Positions 59,918 through 64,000 of a stretch of DNA of 64,000 nucleotides are shown here, piece by piece. Positions within the stretch are counted from its first letter, which is position 1. Each line of letters begins with the position of its first letter. The notes beneath the pieces were generated by a model, which saw nothing but the letters and a program-made list of their open reading frames with translations, was not told the origin of the DNA and did not search any database. This DNA is from Climacteris rufus. Taxonomy: Eukaryota > Chordata > Aves > Passeriformes > Climacteridae. Both the position numbers and the translations under genes were made by a program. The DNA lies in NCBI GenBank assembly GCA_013398175.1, contig VZRZ01004300.1:2326457-2390456 (forward strand), given 5' to 3'.

Positions 59918-62900
59918 AAATTCTGCTATGGAGCCACAGGACACAGTCAGATATATTGTCACTGTGAAGAAAGTTATCATACTGTCACTTTGGAGATACA
60001 ACAACATTTTTACCAAATGTCACAAGATTTTGAGATATCTGCTTATACAAATATTAATTTTACAGATTAAAGTCTACCTGAAGAGGCCCAGACTTGCATT
60101 CCATGTCACTCATGTATCAATCAGAAACAGTCTATGTATTGCACGGGAGACTATGTCAATATTACCTGTCTTCTTGATAATTTTTTTAGTATTGAGTAGG
60201 ATTTTTATCATGAGCACTGCTTTTGGTGTTATCACATTCAGTCTTAATGCTGTTGTGAACCAAAAAGTGTAGGTGCGCAGAAAGCTCCTCTCAGCTAGGG
60301 GACAGCTATCTGGCAAGCATAGTGCAACTTTGACTTTTCCTCAATGTTTTTGTGTGCCATAAAGTTGTCTTTAAAATACACAAAAAATGTGTGTTGGCTT
60401 GCTAGGTAATTTTGCACCCTCTTCTGGCCAAGACCTTCCCTTTTTAGGCATAAATCTCCCGATATAGGTGGATTCAACGTGAAATTACTAGCAGTGACAC
60501 TAACTGCTCACACAGAAAAATGTGTTGTCTATAGGCCAGCTCCTCCTCACTAGACCCCAAACCATTCAGATCCTGGAGGTCAGACATGTTCTCTCTCACT
60601 TGTTGTATTCAAACACTGCATAATTACGTCTAAGAAAGAAAAAAGGACTATTTTGAAATAAATACATTCTCATGAAGTAGTCTTCTAGATCTCCCAACAG
60701 ACTTTCTATCACCAAGATAAAAATCTTCACTTTTCTTACAGTGAGACACAAGGCTCTTCCAAACTAGGCAAGTTTCTATGCTGCTTCTTTATCAAGGTCT
60801 GTAGGCATGTACTACTTTGAGCAACAAATCTTGGTTTGAAAATAGCTGAAGAGTTTGACTATTAGCCTTTAAACATTGACTGCAATGTGATCAAAAACAG
60901 CTGATGCTCAGCTGTATGTTTCATGACACTGCTCATTGAACCTCTACTGAATCTTTTGAAATATGGGTATTTCTTTTCCCCTTTTGGAAAGCCACTGATA
61001 TTTTACATTGCTGTCAAAAGACAGACCTCAATTTTTTGCTGCCAGCTCAGTAGCTGTAACAATTTTCAAAAGATACTCCATAAATACAAGTCAATAGAGT
61101 GCTAATAGTGGTCATTCATTTTTTTTACTTGAAAAAAAAGATATTTTTGTAGTTTTGTTTTGGGTTTTTTATAGCTTGTCCAGGGTCTAGGTTGACGTTT
61201 GTGATTCAGCATGTCCCAAACATATCTTAAACCTATTCTGGTTCTGACATTTCTATTTTAATGCAGATTTGTATTTACTGGGTCGTTCGTATTCTTCAAC
61301 TGGCTTTCTGCTGCAGTGCATAAGGATGACTTAAAATTAGAAACCACGTAGAACCTTGGAATCTCCTTATCTAATAGCCTACAAATACAGAAAACCCTTT
61401 GGAATTATTTGTGGAAATTGCACCTCTGTTTCCTGGGTAATCAAGGAGGCATTATTTGCTCTGCTGATTTTGCAGTCGAATTTAACACGAAAAAAGAATC
61501 ATTCACATGGCAAGTTTAAGTAGAAAAGACACTCAGAATCCAGGCCAGCTCTGTTGGACATGTATTTGAAAAAATCCACTGGTCATGGATAAAATATTGG
61601 TAAGGTTTTTTTGAAAACAAAGCTAAATTTTTTTTCTGGACATTTTCCCTTTTTTTCCAAAGGCATAAAATGCAGTAGGCGCTAAACAGAAATTTTAGCT
61701 GTCAGTCAAACCCTTATAGCCTAGTAAATTATTTCTTCCTTTTTTCCCATTCTTTCTCTAGACTGCAGGCTTTAAAATTAGGAGTCATCCCTAAGAACCT
61801 GAACTGAATTTCCATCCTATATTCTGGCTAGTCCAATGGCCTAAGGTGCTACTCAGCTGGATTAAAACTCACAGCATCTGGCCTTAATCAGTGGCATCAA
61901 ATCTGTTGCTTTTTTTCTTTCTGCAAAATCTTAATCTTTGATTAATAGCAATCTTCTCATGGAAGTGTTGAAGCAGGATTCAAGATTTAACAAACTATGG
62001 ATACCTGGTTTGGAAACAAATATAGTACAGTCCTGGGTTTTGAAATAGGGAGCTTTGCAGATTAAGCTAACAGGACCTCTAGCCCTCTGATTTGTTGTTA
62101 TCTGATAGGATTTGTTACCAATGCATGCTTTTAAAGAGAAAGTTTTCTATAATATTTATACTCTTCAAATTACTGTATATTACATGGGGCAATCTATAAT
62201 AAAATCTGTAGTCTTCCTCTAAAAGATCTTGATTTTATTTCTTATTATCAGAAGAAATGTGTGGCCAACACCACTCCAAACTCCTGGCTAGCCTATATTT
62301 TAGGTGCACTGTAGTTTACTGTTGAGTCACTGGAGGTTCTCACAAAGAGGAGACTGAGTGGAACTACAGCGCCCAGAAGTTACAGATGCTTTCCAAAGCC
62401 TCAATAAACTTTATACAGCAACTGTTTTTCTGCTATTCTGGATGATGGGGGCAGGGGCTAGAGGCTTGCATGGGATCAAAATGCCATCATTTTCACAACA
62501 GTAAATTTCACTGGTTCCAAGCTTGCTGCAGTTTCCTTTTTATTGCGAATACATCAAACTGTCTCTGATATATCTAGCATGTCAAGGCTGAAAGAGGTTC
62601 ACACATCAGATGCTGACTTGCAGGGGGTGTTTGGAGGCGGGGGGGGGGAAGTTGACATAAGGTACAAACAGCCTTCCAGATGCACTTAAAACATACCATT
62701 TTTATGATCTTTAGTTTTTTAATTTTATTTTTACCTTTTTAACAGACAATGGACGACAGGATATCAGTGTCAAGAAAGGTGTCTGTGTGCCTCCTCTCAC
62801 AAAAGATCCACTGATTTCAGAGAACCTGGATACATTTCCATGTGCATGTATCTTTTCCTTTCATTTCTAATAAGCAGACTCTGTTGCCAGTTAAATAAAC

Positions 62901-63660
62901 TTGTAGTTAGTGATTACATTTCCACTACTGTTCACCAGTATTTTTAAATTGGAATTAGATTTTTCCTGACAGTTTTCATTCTGAGACAAAATTGTAGACT
63001 CTGGTATGATAGCAATTTTGACATGCTTTTGTGAAGACCACCTTTCTTTATGCATGTAGAAAAATGTTCTGTAATTTCAATAATTCCATATAAAAATATG
63101 GCATCTTTACCCATTTAATGTACAAACTTTCATTCACGCCTCATTTTTCTTTATTTATCAACCTGATTGTAGGTTTGATTCAGAAAGAAATACCTAGCAA
63201 AAACCCCTTAAAATTATAAGAATATAATGACTTGTTCATATGAACCTCTCTTTATCAGTTAATTGTGCTCTGAAACACCTGTGTTTTCTGTCTCTTACAG
63301 ATAAAGTCTGTGCTATTGAGTTTATCTGATAAATTCACCCTCCCCCTTTGTCACACCTAAATAACAGTATGTACATTTGGGCAGATAATGAAAAGTAAAC
63401 TGATGGCAGTGACTCACAGAGAGAGGTCCCTGGCAAACAGTCATGATAAAATTTGCAGTAACATATGGAAAGTTATTCTGTATGTTTTACTGTAATTCTT
63501 TTTCTGAGCTTCCTATAAAATCCGATTTATATCTGTCAAAGGATATTGAGAAACCAACCCCATTAACAGCAATAAAAACTCACCAGCCTAAAGAAGCTTT
63601 AACATAAAGGCCAGGTGTAATTTCCATACCTAGTTTTTATATGTGGACACTTCTTGAATT
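59918..63660. other. Unique non-coding DNA, no gene seen
   Basis: About 3.7 kb of AT-rich DNA. A run of ten G lies at 62639-62648, preceded by GGAGGC. Frames are short and unrecognised. No transposon identified until the CR1 at the right edge. Confidence 0.45.
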
Positions 63661-64000
63661 ACAGAATCACAGAATATGCTGAGTTGGAAGGTACCTACAA
63701 AGATCGTAGAATTCAACTCCTGGCCCTGCACAGGAAACCCCAAAAGTCACACCATGTCCCCAAGAGCACTGTCCAAATGCTTCTTGAACTCTGTCAGGCT
63801 TGGTGCTGTGACCATTTTGCTGGGGAGCGTGTTCCAGTGCCCAGCCACCCTCTGGATGAAAATCTTTTTCCTAATATCCAACCTAAACCTCCCCTGACTC
63901 TATTTCAGGCCATGTCCTTGGGTCCTGTCACTGGTCACCAGAGTGAAGAGAGCAGTGCCTGCCCCTCCTCCTGATTATGAAGTTGTAACTGCAATGAGGT
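63661..64000 (-). mobile_element. CR1 LINE 3' fragment, reverse, cut by window edge
   Basis: It begins ACAGAATCACAGAATATGCT, the reversed terminal repeat. It continues with GAGTTGGAAGGTACCTACAA, AGAATTCAACTCCTGGCCCT, CTTGAACTCTGTCAGGCTTG, GTGTTCCAGTGCCCAGCCAC, AATATCCAACCTAAACCTCC and CATGTCCTTGGGTCCTGTCA, all standard reversed avian CR1. The match runs to about 63975, possibly beyond the window. The plus frame 63654-63974 (106 codons) is antisense to CR1 and is not a gene. It is the best preserved CR1 here, so it is probably the youngest. Confidence 0.92.

Noticed and set aside
63654..63974. 106-codon plus-strand ORF as a gene
   Set aside because: It is antisense to a reverse-oriented CR1 fragment.
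1..64000. CRISPR arrays, operons, phage or plasmid features
   Set aside because: No spaced direct repeats of CRISPR form and no bacterial gene structure; all repeats are avian transposons or microsatellites.

Overview
The window is nuclear DNA from a vertebrate, almost certainly a bird. The evidence is its repeats. There are CR1 LINE fragments with the avian 3' end (a repeated ATTCTATGA-type terminus, seen reversed at 45019, 46451 and 63661), much older CR1 copies of the kind shared by birds, turtles and crocodilians (9255, 31615, 37146), an avian ERVL-type LTR (58818-59412), and a second, CpG-rich LTR (2660-3311). I cannot place the order or species. The rest is AT-rich single-copy DNA with simple repeats. 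It has none of the hallmarks of a prokaryotic or organellar sequence: no dense ORFs, no ribosome binding sites, no operons.

I recognise no protein-coding gene, tRNA, rRNA or known small RNA. The open reading frames are short, overlap on both strands, and fall either in repeats or in unremarkable AT-rich DNA. The longest one outside a microsatellite (minus strand, 18918-19460, 180 codons) resembles nothing I know and starts in a translated poly-A/T tract. The window is best read as a gene desert or a piece of a very large intron.

Layout. 1-2653: unique DNA, a (TATAAA)n array at 796-884 and an assembly gap at 1660-1707. 2654-3317: a complete solo LTR with flanking duplication. 3318-26519: mostly unique DNA with one ancient CR1 relic (about 9255-9600), a (CA)n run (15576-15600), a GC-rich stretch with two perfect 9-bp hairpins (14060-14690), a homeodomain/CCAAT-motif cluster (20367-20512) and a possible regulatory element near 25480. 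26520-27658: an (AAAAT)n array, two candidate conserved non-coding blocks and a 67-base A run. 27659-45018: unique DNA with two ancient CR1 relics. 45019-46700: two avian CR1 fragments in reverse orientation. 46700-50622: unique DNA, a GC-rich candidate regulatory block (49075-49500), a (CTTTTT)n array of about 425 bp and an (AGGC)n(AGGA)n array. 50623-57879: candidate regulatory blocks (51380-51960) and a forward CR1 ORF2 3'-terminal fragment (about 55500-56140). 57880-58028: poly-T and the second assembly gap. 58812-59418: the ERVL-type LTR. 63661-64000: a reverse CR1 fragment running off the window.

No genes can be shown to work together here. If the window has a function, it is probably cis-regulatory. 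That inference rests only on motif clustering and on GC-rich or motif-dense islands in an AT-rich background, and it needs a cross-species alignment. I did not find a convincing undescribed biological system. The observations most worth checking are the CpG-rich solo LTR, the pure (AAAAAG)n polypurine array, the hairpin pair at 14.3-14.6 kb, the TGATTAA/CCAAT cluster at 20.4 kb, and the coincidence of both assembly gaps with poly-T runs.
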